Of a stretch of DNA of 64,000 bases, positions 8,509 through 17,855 are shown piece after piece (position 1 is the stretch's first letter; each line of letters starts with the position of its first letter). A program made the translations under genes and the position numbers. A model generated the notes under the pieces. It was given only the letters and a program-made list of their open reading frames with translations. It made no database searches and was not told the DNA's origin. The stretch comes from Pseudomonas sp. 102515 (GTDB lineage: Bacteria; Pseudomonadota; Gammaproteobacteria; Pseudomonadales; Pseudomonadaceae), in assembly GCF_031085165.1 (NCBI RefSeq), contig NZ_JAVHTY010000003.1, positions 558,001 to 622,000 on the forward strand. The letters are read 5' to 3'.

Positions 8509-8853
8509 CTACACGGCGTAGGCCCAAAGGCGCCATTCCGCAACCGCCAGCGTCGACAGGGCGAGGCCTTCCAGCAGATACAGCCGTACCACGCCGCGCA
8601 ATGACCCTTCGCGGGCGCGTACCCGTTGGTGCAGCCCATACCAGCCCCACGCCGTGAGGCCATACAGACACAGCCGCCACAGCACCAGGAGCGTCGCGTG
8701 CGTCTCCAGCCAAGCAGTCCAGGCCTGTAGCCGGTCTAGGGAGGGTTGGCCGACCTGCGGTGCCAGAAGGAACACCACCAGGAGCACCAAGGCGGCCAGT
8801 GAGCGACGCCGCAGGCATTGCTCGCGTACCGCGCGCCAAATGAGTTGCCTCAT
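8509..8853 (-). CDS. Small ICE-encoded membrane protein
   Basis: The 114-residue protein has three to four hydrophobic helices (around residues 18-32, 52-68 and 90-110) and a basic N-terminus. Its ATG overlaps the stop of the PFL_4711 gene by 4 nt, so it is co-translated. Small membrane proteins occur at this place in PFGI-1-type ICEs, but I do not recognise a named family. A role in the mating channel is inferred from position only. Confidence 0.7.
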   Translation of the reverse strand: MRQLIWRAVREQCLRRRSLAALVLLVVFLLAPQVGQPSLDRLQAWTAWLETHATLLVLWRLCLYGLTAWGWYGLHQRVRAREGSLRGVVRLYLLEGLALSTLAVAEWRLWAYAV

Positions 8854-10238
8854 GGCGCATCCTCCTGAGGGGCCTGAATCACATCCAGGCGGCGGGGCGT
8901 GGCATCTCCTTGGAAGATGCCGCCTGAGCGAGCGGCGCGTTCGCGTTGGCGATCTACCACGCGCGATGCCGCATTGGTCGTTAACGTCCTGCGCAGCTCC
9001 AGCTCGGTCTTCAGGTTACCGACCTCCTGGGTCAGGGTTTCCTGCTCGGTACGAAGGGTGCGCGTGGCGATCTCATTCGCGGCGACGTTGGGCTCCTTGA
9101 GACCGGTCAGCAGCAACCGCTGGAGCAACAGCGCTTGCTCCACGACGCGTGACAAGGCCACCTCGGAGGCGAGGCGCTCGCTCAGTACGTCTCGGTCCGG
9201 CTCATCGCGTAAGGCCTCGATGACGCCTCGGGTGACGGGCAGGGCGCGGCTACCGGCAGCGGCGAGCTGCTCGGAGGTGGTGGACGTGGTGCCCGCAACG
9301 AGGTCGCGCAGCGCGCGCAGGACCTTGTCGTACTCCTCCTGGATCAGTGGCGTCAGGCCTACGCCGGGTGTGGTTTGGGTCTTGGTGCACTGCGTACAGG
9401 TTCTAAGTTCGCGCTCTCCCAAGACCCGATTGGCCCAAGCCGTCGCAGCGTGGGGCGACGGCCAGACCTGACAGATCAACCGGTCGTGGCACTGCGCGGG
9501 GTCCAGGTCGGTGGTCTCTTGAGCATTTCTCCCGTTGAGCAGGTTGTAGCCTGCCCGGGTGACATCGCTGATCAGGCGGATCGGGGGCTGATCACGTCCT
9601 CCCGCTGGCGCGCCGGCAACCCAGGGCACGCCCTGCTGACCCCTGCGGGTTTCAGCCTGCTCAACCGCGGACACTCCATCGCGACTGGCGAGGGTTTGTT
9701 TAAGCGCCATGCCTTCTGCCAACTGATCCCACCCGGCGCTTCCGCCAGCGAGATCTGCCATGCGACTGGCCAGGGCGCGACAGCTGGCCTTGGAGCGATC
9801 GAAATCGAGGCGTGCCTGCAGGATGCCATTGGTGAGGAGGTTATACAGGGCAGGATCTGCCCGCTGGATAATGAGCGCGGGGAGTGAGGCCACCGCGCTC
9901 GTGGCGTTCTGGATGACGTTGTTCATCAGGGTGTGAAAGCCGTCGGTGATGCCATTGAGCTGGTTTTGCACCGTGGTCGATAGGCTCATGTCGCCGCAGA
10001 CCAGGTTGCTGTTCCACCCAACGCCCACACCCAAGCTCTCCATGTTGCCCGCCGGGCTCATGGACACAGCCCGGCCGCCGCCAATGCTGTAGAACACCTG
10101 GTCACTGAAGACCGGTCCGCTGAGGTTGATGCCTGTGTTATCCACGCGGAGTGATTGCGCGCCACTGCTGGTGAGCAACAGCATGCCTGCGGCGAGGTGC
10201 AAGGCCCGCCAGAGGCCCATTCGATGAGGAGGGGTCAT
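8850..10238 (-). CDS. ICE conjugation protein, PFL_4711 family (TraH-like)
   Basis: The 462-residue secreted protein has a signal peptide (hydrophobic stretch ending near SSGAQS). A conserved opening of the mature part, about residues 40-75, reads like the PFL_4711/TIGR03755 family: VFYSIGGG, then CGDMSLSTTVQNQLNG. This family is the ICE counterpart of F TraH and is needed for pilus assembly in the periplasm. The start at 10238 gives a 4-nt ATGA overlap with the upstream PFL_4710 gene. Two CxxC-like pairs suggest disulfide bonds. The C-terminal third is coiled-coil-like. Confidence 0.87.
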   Translation of the reverse strand: MTPPHRMGLWRALHLAAGMLLLTSSGAQSLRVDNTGINLSGPVFSDQVFYSIGGGRAVSMSPAGNMESLGVGVGWNSNLVCGDMSLSTTVQNQLNGITDGFHTLMNNVIQNATSAVASLPALIIQRADPALYNLLTNGILQARLDFDRSKASCRALASRMADLAGGSAGWDQLAEGMALKQTLASRDGVSAVEQAETRRGQQGVPWVAGAPAGGRDQPPIRLISDVTRAGYNLLNGRNAQETTDLDPAQCHDRLICQVWPSPHAATAWANRVLGERELRTCTQCTKTQTTPGVGLTPLIQEEYDKVLRALRDLVAGTTSTTSEQLAAAGSRALPVTRGVIEALRDEPDRDVLSERLASEVALSRVVEQALLLQRLLLTGLKEPNVAANEIATRTLRTEQETLTQEVGNLKTELELRRTLTTNAASRVVDRQRERAARSGGIFQGDATPRRLDVIQAPQEDAP

Positions 10239-11194
10239 GGAGATACCTGCTGAGATCGCCACATAAAGTCCTGACTGCCTAGCAGCACCTGGCCCTGGCG
10301 CTCACAGCAGGCATAGGGGCGCCACAACGCCCAGGCATAGTCGCCTTGGGGCGCCTGTGGGCCCACTTGCTCATGCGGGAACACCACGCAGGTGGACGAA
10401 AGTCGAGGCGCCAAGGGCTGCCACCTACCGGTCTGGGTATCGCCCTCTTTGAGCGGGCCGGCGGGCCAGTAACCCGGTTGCGGCTGCGCCCGCAGCGGAT
10501 GGTAGACGTGGGGCTGTCCCTCGCGTGTGACGATATCGCCTGCGCGTTGGGCGATAACGGCGGCGCCCTTGTAGTCATCGGCTTGATGCACAAAGCCGGT
10601 ACGGGGATAGACGGTGCCCCAGAGGTTGGCCTGCGCGCGGGTGCCAATTTCCCGGAGGCCGGGTGACACCGCTTCAGGATAGGCGCGCTCGGGTACGCCA
10701 TATCGCCACGCCAGGGTATCGAGGGTGCTAAGCAAATAGGGTTTGAACGGCGTGCCGGCGCCACCGCAGGTGTAGTCAAACTGGTCGGCGTACTGACCCA
10801 GGGCAGCAGCGCCGGGATGACCGATCACATCAGCGTTCTTGAACAGGGCGAGGTTGTTTTCATGAGCATCGGCGCTGGTTCCTGCGCCGCCTGAGCGCGC
10901 CATGGAAGTCGCCGGGCTAAGCGCACGCAGGGCCTGCCACGGGTTTTCACCGGTGTTTGAATAGCTGGCAACGACGGCGTCCGGAACGTAATGCCTGACC
11001 TTGAGCGAGGTGCGGACGCTACAGCCGCTTAAGGTGCAATAAAGCCAGTAGCAGATGCCGACAACGCGATACTGCAGACAGTCGGGTGAAGCCACTGAAG
11101 CCACGATCACCGGGGTATCCAGTGCCAGTGCTGCGGTCGTGCTGGCAAGGGTGCCGGCCAGCAGCAGAGGACGCAGGCGAGCAGAACGCTTCAT
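10235..11194 (-). CDS. ICE conjugation protein, PFL_4710 family (TraU-like)
   Basis: The 319-residue exported protein has an N-terminal signal (LLLAGTLASTTAALA) and many cysteines, including the CYWLYCTLSGC cluster near residue 50 that is typical of TraU-like proteins. It is thought to act in the periplasm in mating-pair formation and DNA transfer. It overlaps its neighbours by 4 nt on both sides, forming the PFL_4709-4710-4711 trio seen in ICEs of this type. Confidence 0.88.
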   Translation of the reverse strand: MKRSARLRPLLLAGTLASTTAALALDTPVIVASVASPDCLQYRVVGICYWLYCTLSGCSVRTSLKVRHYVPDAVVASYSNTGENPWQALRALSPATSMARSGGAGTSADAHENNLALFKNADVIGHPGAAALGQYADQFDYTCGGAGTPFKPYLLSTLDTLAWRYGVPERAYPEAVSPGLREIGTRAQANLWGTVYPRTGFVHQADDYKGAAVIAQRAGDIVTREGQPHVYHPLRAQPQPGYWPAGPLKEGDTQTGRWQPLAPRLSSTCVVFPHEQVGPQAPQGDYAWALWRPYACCERQGQVLLGSQDFMWRSQQVSP

Positions 11195-11613
11195 GGCCGG
11201 CGGCCCTGCTGGCGTTCGATGCGTGCCACGGCCCGGGCCACGTTCGTATCGCCATAGACGACGTAGCGGTGATCAATCACTACGGCCGGCAGGTGGGTAA
11301 GGCCCAGATGCCAGGCCTGTAGAAGATCTTGGTAGGCATGGGCCAGTTGCGGGGCGAGGGCCGGCCTCTGTTCTAGGCGATGGCGAACCCGTTGTTCAGC
11401 AGTCGCAAGGTCGGGTGGTAGGTCTCGAGAAAGCTCTCCTTGCAGCCACGAGGCCTCGTCGAGCAGAACGACACGGGTACCCTGAGTCTGGGTGAGTGGA
11501 TGGTGGCGGTCCGTATAGGCCACAACATTCACTGCCTCTGCGCGAAGGCAGGCTAGCCCCAGGACCAAGGGGCCCAGACAGATAGGGCGATACCGGGCGT
11601 TACGATGGGTCAT
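11191..11613 (-). CDS. ICE conjugation protein, PFL_4709 family
   Basis: The 140-residue protein has a signal peptide (cleavage after LRAEA, near residue 27). A compact domain of thioredoxin-like character follows: VVAYTD near the mature N-terminus and THLPAVVIDHRYVVYG near residue 110. This layout is that of the TIGR03757/DUF1525 family, a putative periplasmic pilus-assembly factor. It is the first gene of the minus-strand block 11613-6153; the upstream 332 bp separate it from the TraC gene and the inserted toxin-antitoxin pair. Confidence 0.82.
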   Translation of the reverse strand: MTHRNARYRPICLGPLVLGLACLRAEAVNVVAYTDRHHPLTQTQGTRVVLLDEASWLQGELSRDLPPDLATAEQRVRHRLEQRPALAPQLAHAYQDLLQAWHLGLTHLPAVVIDHRYVVYGDTNVARAVARIERQQGRRP

Positions 11614-11725
11614 GGCGGCAGTCGTCTCCAGGCGCGGGAATATGCCTAGTTCAAAAGACGACGAAGCCGAGTACCAGAAAGAATAGGGAAGCGAGCCTTA
11701 CCGGATTTTTAGCGACGTTTTTGCT

Positions 11726-11743
11726 TGACCGCGCATGCGGTCA
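11726..11743. repeat. Perfect 7-bp dyad in the gap upstream of the PFL_4709 gene
   Basis: TGACCGC, a GCAT loop, then GCGGTCA. It has no T-run on either strand in a terminator position, so an operator or a promoter-proximal structure is more likely. It lies about 110 bp upstream of the PFL_4709 start, inside the 332-bp region shared with the toxin-antitoxin operon. Apart from this dyad and the direct repeats at 11897-11930 I see nothing else in that region. Confidence 0.3.
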
Positions 11744-11896
11744 GCACCGGAGAACACCCTTTGTGAGCTGCAGTGATCGACGCTCAACACATACTCAACT
11801 GGCAGCGGGTCTGGATCACACTGCCCCGTGCTGCGTTGTAAGGCTGGAATGAGCGCTAGGCCAGCGCACAATCGCTCATAGGTATAGTGCGTCAGG

Positions 11897-11930
11897 CGCC
11901 AAATGACGGTAATGTATACGCCAAATGACG
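11897..11930. promoter_or_regulatory. Direct-repeat operator candidate of the Xre/RES toxin-antitoxin operon
   Basis: Two exact 12-bp copies of CGCCAAATGACG (11897-11908 and 11919-11930) are spaced 22 bp start to start, two helical turns. They end 15 bp before the antitoxin start. Antitoxins of the Xre/MbcA/ParS group repress their own promoters, so this is the likely binding site. Confidence 0.6.
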
Positions 11931-11945
11931 CTAGAGGGTTTTGTC

Positions 11946-12416
11946 ATGACTACTGTCACCAGCCGGTCGACCAAAGATTACAACCTAGCCAAGCCGACAT
12001 GGTTTCTCATCCATATTGATGCTGGCCAGCTTAGTGATTACGACATCTACAAACGCACTACAGAGGGCTTTCACCGTCACGACGTAGATGCATTGATTTC
12101 GGCATATCAGCCTTTGGCGCACAAAAAGATCACCAGCCGCATCATTGGCAAATCGATCCGTACGCTGCAACGCCAGAACAGCTCAGGCCGCTCCGAAAGG
12201 CTGGATGCTCTTCAAAGCGCTGTCGCGTTCCAGTACGCCAAGGTGCTAGAGGACGCGATCAATGTGTTCGGTGACCAGCAGCTTGCAGAGCAGTGGTTGA
12301 GTCGGCCCTGTAAGTATCTCGACGGAGACATTCCTTTAGATGTTATCCATAACCCGATGGGGTTTCAGGCGGTCGAAGACTATCTAGAGCGGATTAAGTA
12401 CGGGGTCTATCAGTGA
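11946..12416 (+). CDS. Xre/MbcA/ParS-type antitoxin
   Basis: The 156-residue protein has an N-terminal helical DNA-binding part. Its C-terminal segment (about 95-156) has the DUF2384/MbcA-like pattern: AVAFQYAKVLEDAINVFGD, then a WLSRPCKYLDGDIPLDVI region that caps the toxin. It is the cognate antitoxin of the RES toxin that follows with a 4-nt overlap. Start choice: AGAGGG lies 7 nt before the ATG at 11946. It faces opposite to the flanking conjugation genes, as expected of an inserted cargo module. Confidence 0.85.
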   Translation: MTTVTSRSTKDYNLAKPTWFLIHIDAGQLSDYDIYKRTTEGFHRHDVDALISAYQPLAHKKITSRIIGKSIRTLQRQNSSGRSERLDALQSAVAFQYAKVLEDAINVFGDQQLAEQWLSRPCKYLDGDIPLDVIHNPMGFQAVEDYLERIKYGVYQ

Positions 12417-12916
12417 ATGCTTTGCCTTGGTCGGGAGCGTGGCATGCCTGGCGCCTCGACCGTGCTGAGTTTGCGGACACATGGGACAAAGGAATCGGAG
12501 CCCATAAGGTGGGTGGCCGATGGAATCCGCCGGGGCGCCACGTTGTGTACGCGGCTGCGGATCCTGCTACCGCGATCTTGGAAGTCGCGGTCCACACCGG
12601 GTTTGACCTGCTGGATATCGTCCCGCATGTGCTGACTTGCTTCACTGTACTTGATCCAGACCTGATCAAGGTCGTGCAACCCGAGGACGTTCCTAACCCC
12701 AATTGGTTAACAAGTGCCCGGCCTTCTCCGAATCAGTGTCAGTTCGGGGACAACCTGTTAGATAAGCATCCGTTTGTCCTCATACCCTCCACAGTGTCTA
12801 GACACTCGTGGAATCTGCTCATGAGTTGCGATTTGGCAGAAGGCTCATACCGGTTGGAAAGCCAGGAGCGGTTTGGCCTCGATACGAGATTGCTTAAAAA
12901 AGTGGGCGAAGAGTAG
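12413..12916 (+). CDS. RES-domain toxin (NAD+-degrading)
   Basis: This 167-residue protein is a typical RES domain, named for its Arg, Glu and Ser. GGRWNPPGRHVVYAA (about residues 34-48) holds the active-site Arg and Tyr, and PATAILEV holds the Glu. The GTG start at 12413 forms GTGA with the antitoxin stop, so the two are co-translated. RES toxins phosphorolyse or hydrolyse NAD+ and stop growth when not capped by the Xre antitoxin. The pair splits the conjugation operon between the PFL_4709 and TraC genes. The 271 bp that follow hold no convincing gene. Confidence 0.9.
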   Translation: MNALPWSGAWHAWRLDRAEFADTWDKGIGAHKVGGRWNPPGRHVVYAAADPATAILEVAVHTGFDLLDIVPHVLTCFTVLDPDLIKVVQPEDVPNPNWLTSARPSPNQCQFGDNLLDKHPFVLIPSTVSRHSWNLLMSCDLAEGSYRLESQERFGLDTRLLKKVGEE

Positions 12917-13187
12917 AAAGATCAAAAGCTTGCTAACGCAAACTCATAACTCTGATTTGCGTTTCGCGTGCTTTCGGGTGGATTTTCCAGCGTGAAACCA
13001 GCCTTACGGATGTGAAGCACCGCTCCTGCTGACGGTAAATTACCGCCTCGCTTTGATAAATCGATTTGGCCACGCTTGGGTGGAGCATGCAGATTAGGGC
13101 ATGCGTTTTCTATAAAGCCTATGGCAGTGCGGCGACTGATCATCCCTGCGGATAATGAGCGACAGGTCTGCCTGAGCGGCCGCTCGT

Positions 13188-16046
13188 TCAGTTAGGCTGC
13201 GGCCTAGGAGGGTCAAGGAGGGCCGTGGTAATGCCACGCTGCCGGTCAAGCGCCTCTGCCATTTTGAACGCTGCGTCCAACTCGCTGAGCCCGTCCTGTT
13301 GCATATAGCGGTAGCGTTCGGCCTTTTCTTCCGGGTCGGTCATGGCCAAGGCTAGAACCAGGCTCGGTGGTACCACGCGAAAGAGCGTTTCCATCGACTT
13401 GGACAGGATAACCCCTTCGCTAAACTTGCCCGCTTCCTTGCGCGCCGAACGCATCAAGGCCTTCTGCGCCGGCGTCAGCTCGCGGAAGCGAGCGATCTTC
13501 TCGACCTCGTCGGGAGGCATTGACAGGCAGATCCACCACTCGATCATGTTGAGCATGGGTTCGGCCGCTGCTGGCAAGTCGTCCAGGTTTTGAGTGGCCA
13601 GCCAGAACCAGGCGCCGAGCTTTCGCCACATCTTGGTGATCTTGACCACATAGGGTGCCAGCAGTGGGTTCTTGGTGATGATGTGTCCTTCGTCGGTGAC
13701 GTTGATCAAAGGACGTCCCCGAAACTGATCGCGCTCAGCCAGGTTGTTCACGGCGTTGATGAGGCTAACGTAGGCCACGGCAAGCTGCGCGCCATAGCCC
13801 TCCCGGGCAAAGGTCGCCAGATCCACCAGGGTGATGTCAGCCTCAGGCCACGGCGTGCCAGGGCGATCAAAGAGTTCGCCGTCGCTGCCCTGACAAAACA
13901 GGCTCATGGCTTCGGCCATTTCCAAGAGGCGGGCGCGTCGAGGTTCGGGAAGGGCGTCGTCGAGCGCCTGCTCGCGCAGCGTGGTGCAGAGGTCACGGGT
14001 CAGCACGGGCTGTCCCTGTGCTACACAGCGCTCGGCGGTGGCCAATAGGCAATGGCGCAGCAGGCTTAGGTCGGCACGGGTCATGCGGGCATCTTCGCGT
14101 GGATCCCCGCCGGTAATCATCAGGCGCGCGATGATCTCCAGTTCGCCCAGCACATCACGCTGCTCATCCGACGGCTCATCCTCTGCACTGTCGAGCGCTT
14201 TGGAGGAGGTCGGTGTGACCAGCCGCCAGGCATCAGCGAAGGGGGCCAGGCTGATGCCGCTGCCCGGTGTAAGGGTTACGCGGTGAACGGATAACCCCAG
14301 GCGGGCGGCGAAGTCGGCAAACAACCCAAAGGAGTTACCGGCCTCGACGATGAATAATCGAGGTCGGTACAGCGCGGTCACCTGCTGCAGCAGGTAGTTC
14401 AAGGTCGCGCTCTTGCCCGACCCAGTTGGGCCGAACAGAAACAGGTGGGCGTTCATCTGGCGATCCAGGCGGTTGAGCGGGTCGAAGGTCACCAGGCCCC
14501 CACCTCGATTGAAGAAGGTGATGCCGGGATGACCCGTTCCGCTACTACGGCCCCAGACCGGCGCAAGGTTCGCGGCATGCTGCACGAACATCAGTTGGCT
14601 ATACCAATGCCGGCGGTCGGCCGCAGGATCAAAGACGGCGGGTAGCCAACGAAGGTAGCTGTTAAGCGGCGCAACCTCCGCGTCTTCGCGTACCACTTGC
14701 AGGCCCGCTGTCAGCAGCACGTTGGTCAGCGTGTGGCAGCGTTGGCGCAGGCTCTCCATCGCCGGTGCGCGCACATAGAACGCCAGCGCGCCTCGATACA
14801 ACTTATGCTGTCCACCGATTAGGGCTCGGGCCTGCTCGACGTCCTGGCGAGTGTGCAAGGAGGCGAGGGTATCGCCCACGGCCTTGCGCGCCAGGGTATT
14901 GAGCTGCGCTTCCAATCCATCCTGCGGCGTTGCGACTACCGTCAGGCACATCACCGTGCCCTCTGGTAGCTGATCCATTACCGCATTGAGGGCCTCACCA
15001 TGCCGCATCTCACCGCTCAGGTGACCTGCTTCCGGAGGCTGACGCAGTCGATCAACCACCAGGACGCGATGAGGCTGATCGTCGAAGTACCACACCCCTG
15101 TTGTTCGGTCTGAGCGAGGTGGCGTGAAGAAAAGGCGCTGCGCAAAATCGGTCCCGCTGGCCAATTCCAAGGCGTCGGGTGGTGTCGTGTCCGGATAGCG
15201 GGTCAGGGCGTAGAAGCGTGCCTTGTCGGCATCGGTATGGCCCAGGTGAGTGGGATCGGGATTGAACCAGCGCAGCAGCCAATCGTGGATGGCGGCAGCG
15301 TCCAGGCGTGTGCTGGACACACCCGCGCTGGCAAGCGCTGCGGTAAGGCGGTCGCAGGTTGCATTCAGATCCTGCTCAGGCGCTGAGACAGGGCTGCGGC
15401 GCGCGGTGGTAGGAATTCGCCGGTAGACAACCATCCGGGTACGGCGGTGCTGCCCACGCCAGGGCAAATGGGTCACGGTGGTGTCGTCGAACAGTCCGCC
15501 GGGCTTGCTGACCGCCTGCAGGTGGCGGGCGGTCAGGCGCAGGTAGTAGTCCGTGAAAACGCTGTGGCGGGCGTGAGGGCGGACGTAGTCGGACAGTGTG
15601 TCGAGGTAGGTCTCGAAGGCGGGTTCGTCCTGTGAATAGAACTGCACGACCCAGGGGCTCTCGTCGTGCTCATCGAGCGTTTCCTGCAGGGCGGTTTCTA
15701 CGGCGTCGCGCGCTTGCGCGAACCAGTCAGGCTCGCGTCCTTCTGTCTCCAGCGGTTGCAGCTCGAAGAAGGCTGCCACCGAGCGGCCATCATCCAAGAG
15801 CATGCACTGTGAGTCCGGCAGGTATTCCACCCACGGCAAGAGATCGACGAGCGAGGGCGCCTGTGCGTACAGCCTGTCCTGATCCGCCTGGGTAGCGGGC
15901 CGGCGTCCGGCCTGGTCCAGGCAGGCGCCTGGGGCGGCCAGCCCGTGCTTGGCCAGCCGCATGACATGGGCCTGCCAGGCATCCGACGAGCGAGGGTCCG
16001 GTGTCGTCTGGCGCAGGCGCGGCCAGCGGAGCCAAGCGCGGCGCAT
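13188..16046 (-). CDS. traC: Conjugative transfer ATPase, TraC/PFL_4706 family (VirB4-like)
   Basis: This 952-residue cytoplasmic ATPase energises T4SS assembly. Walker A GPTGSGKS lies at about 539-546 and Walker B (INVTDEGH) at about 780. The N-terminal third matches the TraC/VirB4 N-domain, and the RFRELTPAQKALMRSARKEAG region is typical of the ICE subfamily (TIGR03744). Length is normal for the family. It follows the lipoprotein gene with a one-base overlap, at the end of the block 20808-13188. Confidence 0.93.
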   Translation of the reverse strand: MRRAWLRWPRLRQTTPDPRSSDAWQAHVMRLAKHGLAAPGACLDQAGRRPATQADQDRLYAQAPSLVDLLPWVEYLPDSQCMLLDDGRSVAAFFELQPLETEGREPDWFAQARDAVETALQETLDEHDESPWVVQFYSQDEPAFETYLDTLSDYVRPHARHSVFTDYYLRLTARHLQAVSKPGGLFDDTTVTHLPWRGQHRRTRMVVYRRIPTTARRSPVSAPEQDLNATCDRLTAALASAGVSSTRLDAAAIHDWLLRWFNPDPTHLGHTDADKARFYALTRYPDTTPPDALELASGTDFAQRLFFTPPRSDRTTGVWYFDDQPHRVLVVDRLRQPPEAGHLSGEMRHGEALNAVMDQLPEGTVMCLTVVATPQDGLEAQLNTLARKAVGDTLASLHTRQDVEQARALIGGQHKLYRGALAFYVRAPAMESLRQRCHTLTNVLLTAGLQVVREDAEVAPLNSYLRWLPAVFDPAADRRHWYSQLMFVQHAANLAPVWGRSSGTGHPGITFFNRGGGLVTFDPLNRLDRQMNAHLFLFGPTGSGKSATLNYLLQQVTALYRPRLFIVEAGNSFGLFADFAARLGLSVHRVTLTPGSGISLAPFADAWRLVTPTSSKALDSAEDEPSDEQRDVLGELEIIARLMITGGDPREDARMTRADLSLLRHCLLATAERCVAQGQPVLTRDLCTTLREQALDDALPEPRRARLLEMAEAMSLFCQGSDGELFDRPGTPWPEADITLVDLATFAREGYGAQLAVAYVSLINAVNNLAERDQFRGRPLINVTDEGHIITKNPLLAPYVVKITKMWRKLGAWFWLATQNLDDLPAAAEPMLNMIEWWICLSMPPDEVEKIARFRELTPAQKALMRSARKEAGKFSEGVILSKSMETLFRVVPPSLVLALAMTDPEEKAERYRYMQQDGLSELDAAFKMAEALDRQRGITTALLDPPRPQPN

Positions 16047-16474
16047 CAGTAGTCCTCCACGCGCTCACCGGGCAGGGCGTAGGGTGCGTATCGATAGAGC
16101 GGAAACACCGTGCTGTAGCCTGGCACTGGAACAGCCTCCTCACCGGCCAAATGCGGAAAGACATACATCACCAGGTCCGGGTTGGGCAGACGGGGAAATT
16201 GCTGATTGAGGGCCTGAGCGCGCTGGCGCAGGTTCGTACGCATGCTGCTGGAGAGGTGCTCATCCCCGACGGACAACGGACGACGAACCAGCTGCCGGGC
16301 CTCGTTTAGGCGAGCCTCGGCGCCCTGGACACTGCTCGTGTGGGTACGCCAGAGGTCGAGCATGGTGTGATCACCGGGCGGCAGTAGCGTGTCCTTGCTG
16401 GCGCAGCCCGCCAGCGCTAGGGCTAGCAGCGGAGTGGCAAGCGCGAAAGTCACATCAGTCCAAGGGTGCTGCAT
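16046..16474 (-). CDS. ICE conjugation lipoprotein, TIGR03751 family
   Basis: The 142-residue protein has a type II signal peptide and lipobox (LALAGC, Cys near residue 24), so it is anchored as a lipoprotein. The mature part begins with the ASKDTLLPPGDHTMLDLW pattern of the TIGR03751 conjugative-transfer lipoprotein, a VirB7/TraV-like position in the pore. It sits between the PFL_4705 and TraC genes, its canonical place. Confidence 0.88.
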   Translation of the reverse strand: MQHPWTDVTFALATPLLALALAGCASKDTLLPPGDHTMLDLWRTHTSSVQGAEARLNEARQLVRRPLSVGDEHLSSSMRTNLRQRAQALNQQFPRLPNPDLVMYVFPHLAGEEAVPVPGYSTVFPLYRYAPYALPGERVEDY

Positions 16475-17855
16475 GGAAGCCTCCTGTCAGGTGATGAACT
16501 CGTCGCCCCTGAGGGGCGTAATCCAGCGTGACGGGCCGCTCCAGGTGCACCGCAACCTGGGCGCCGGGCTTGACGTACACCGCCGCGAAGGCTTGGCCAT
16601 AGAACCGATTGACCCACTGCGACAGGTCCTGCATGCCACTGGCCAGGATTTGGTTGAGCGCCCCCTGTCCGGACGTGCTGGTGGTGCCGAACGTGCCGGC
16701 GCCGCTGAAGACGGCATGCGTGCCCTTGTCGGCTGACAGGAGCGATGCCGCGCCGGCACCTGCAGCGGTGATCAAGGCTTGCGAGCCCAGGTACTGAGCG
16801 GCATTGCTACGCCGCTCGCCTGCTACGCAGGGAATGCCCTGGTCATCGCTGATCCAGCCCAGGGCGTTGTCCGCCGACTCACCGCGCCGGGCCTGGCCGC
16901 TGGGCAGGTCATCGTCAGGCAGAGTGCGGATCGTGCCGTCGGTAAAGACGAAGGTCAGGCTGCGGATCTGTCCGCGGACGCAGGACAAGGTCCAGTCGCC
17001 AGAGGCCGTTCCGCTAACCACGGCGCCGGCCACGTCGGGTAATTCGATGCCGTTGGCGGTCAGGTTGTCCGGGCCGATCAGCACCTTAAAGGGGTAGGGG
17101 TCATTCACCGTGCCGTCGACGGGAACGCGGCCGATCAGGGCCGTCATGGCGACCGAGCCCACCAGGGTGGCATTGGCTGGCAAGGTATAGACCGGTTTGG
17201 CCGGAGCATCAGGCGCGTGGCTCATTCGGTCGTCAGGGACTGGGGCAGGTGGCGACTCAGAGGCTAATCCAAGCTGCAGTGGGTGCGCTTGGCTCTTGCC
17301 GGGCGCAGCGTCAGGCGGCACATCGCTTGGCTCAATCCAGCGCAGTGGTACTTCAGTCGACCCCTCTTGGGTGGGCTCCAGGCCGAGTCCTACCGGCAGC
17401 TCCGTGGCATCGCCCTGTGCGGGGGTGTGCAGGCGCTGCTTGACGTCGTTGAGCAGTTGTTCGGTCTGCTGCCGTTCACGCGCCAGCTGCTCCTGAGCCT
17501 GCTGCCGCTGCGCCCGCTCAGCCTGCAGGGCGTGTTCGATTCGCTGATCGACCAGCGCGGTTGCATCCTCAGGACGGCCGGACGCCTGACGCGAGTGCTG
17601 CACATCGCGCGTCGCAGTCTCCAGTTCCTGACGCAGCTGCTTGACCTGCGCCACCAGGGTCGCGACGGTATCCCGAGGGGAGTCACCTTCAATCCCCAGG
17701 GCGGCGCGTTCCTCGCGGGTCAGCGCATGAGCGGTTTCGGGGTCAACATCAGACGTACTGGATGACCCGGTGCATCGCGTAAGGCCGATAGCAGCCATCA
17801 TTCCGGCCAGGGGAATGGCTGCCCATTTGAGTAGGCTACTGATCTTCATCGACAT
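16455..17855 (-). CDS. ICE conjugation protein, PFL_4705 family (TraB/VirB10-like)
   Basis: The 466-residue protein has one N-terminal membrane helix (LLKWAAIPLAGMMAAIGL). A coiled coil follows (about 70-140, rich in Arg/Gln/Glu), then a proline-rich spacer and a C-terminal beta-barrel domain with GQAFAAVYVKPGAQVAVHLE near the end. This is the VirB10/TrbI plan for the energy-transducing protein that spans inner and outer membranes. I took the ATG at 17855; an ATG two codons later is equally possible. It overlaps the upstream PFL_4704 gene by 20 nt. Confidence 0.88.
   Translation of the reverse strand: MSMKISSLLKWAAIPLAGMMAAIGLTRCTGSSSTSDVDPETAHALTREERAALGIEGDSPRDTVATLVAQVKQLRQELETATRDVQHSRQASGRPEDATALVDQRIEHALQAERAQRQQAQEQLARERQQTEQLLNDVKQRLHTPAQGDATELPVGLGLEPTQEGSTEVPLRWIEPSDVPPDAAPGKSQAHPLQLGLASESPPAPVPDDRMSHAPDAPAKPVYTLPANATLVGSVAMTALIGRVPVDGTVNDPYPFKVLIGPDNLTANGIELPDVAGAVVSGTASGDWTLSCVRGQIRSLTFVFTDGTIRTLPDDDLPSGQARRGESADNALGWISDDQGIPCVAGERRSNAAQYLGSQALITAAGAGAASLLSADKGTHAVFSGAGTFGTTSTSGQGALNQILASGMQDLSQWVNRFYGQAFAAVYVKPGAQVAVHLERPVTLDYAPQGRRVHHLTGGFHAAPLD

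Noticed and set aside
11726-11743. Dyad as an intrinsic terminator
   Set aside because: No T-run follows on either strand; kept only as a possible operator.
12922-13143. 73-codon minus-strand frame between the RES toxin and TraC
   Set aside because: No ribosome site, no recognisable family, and composition does not look like a protein gene.
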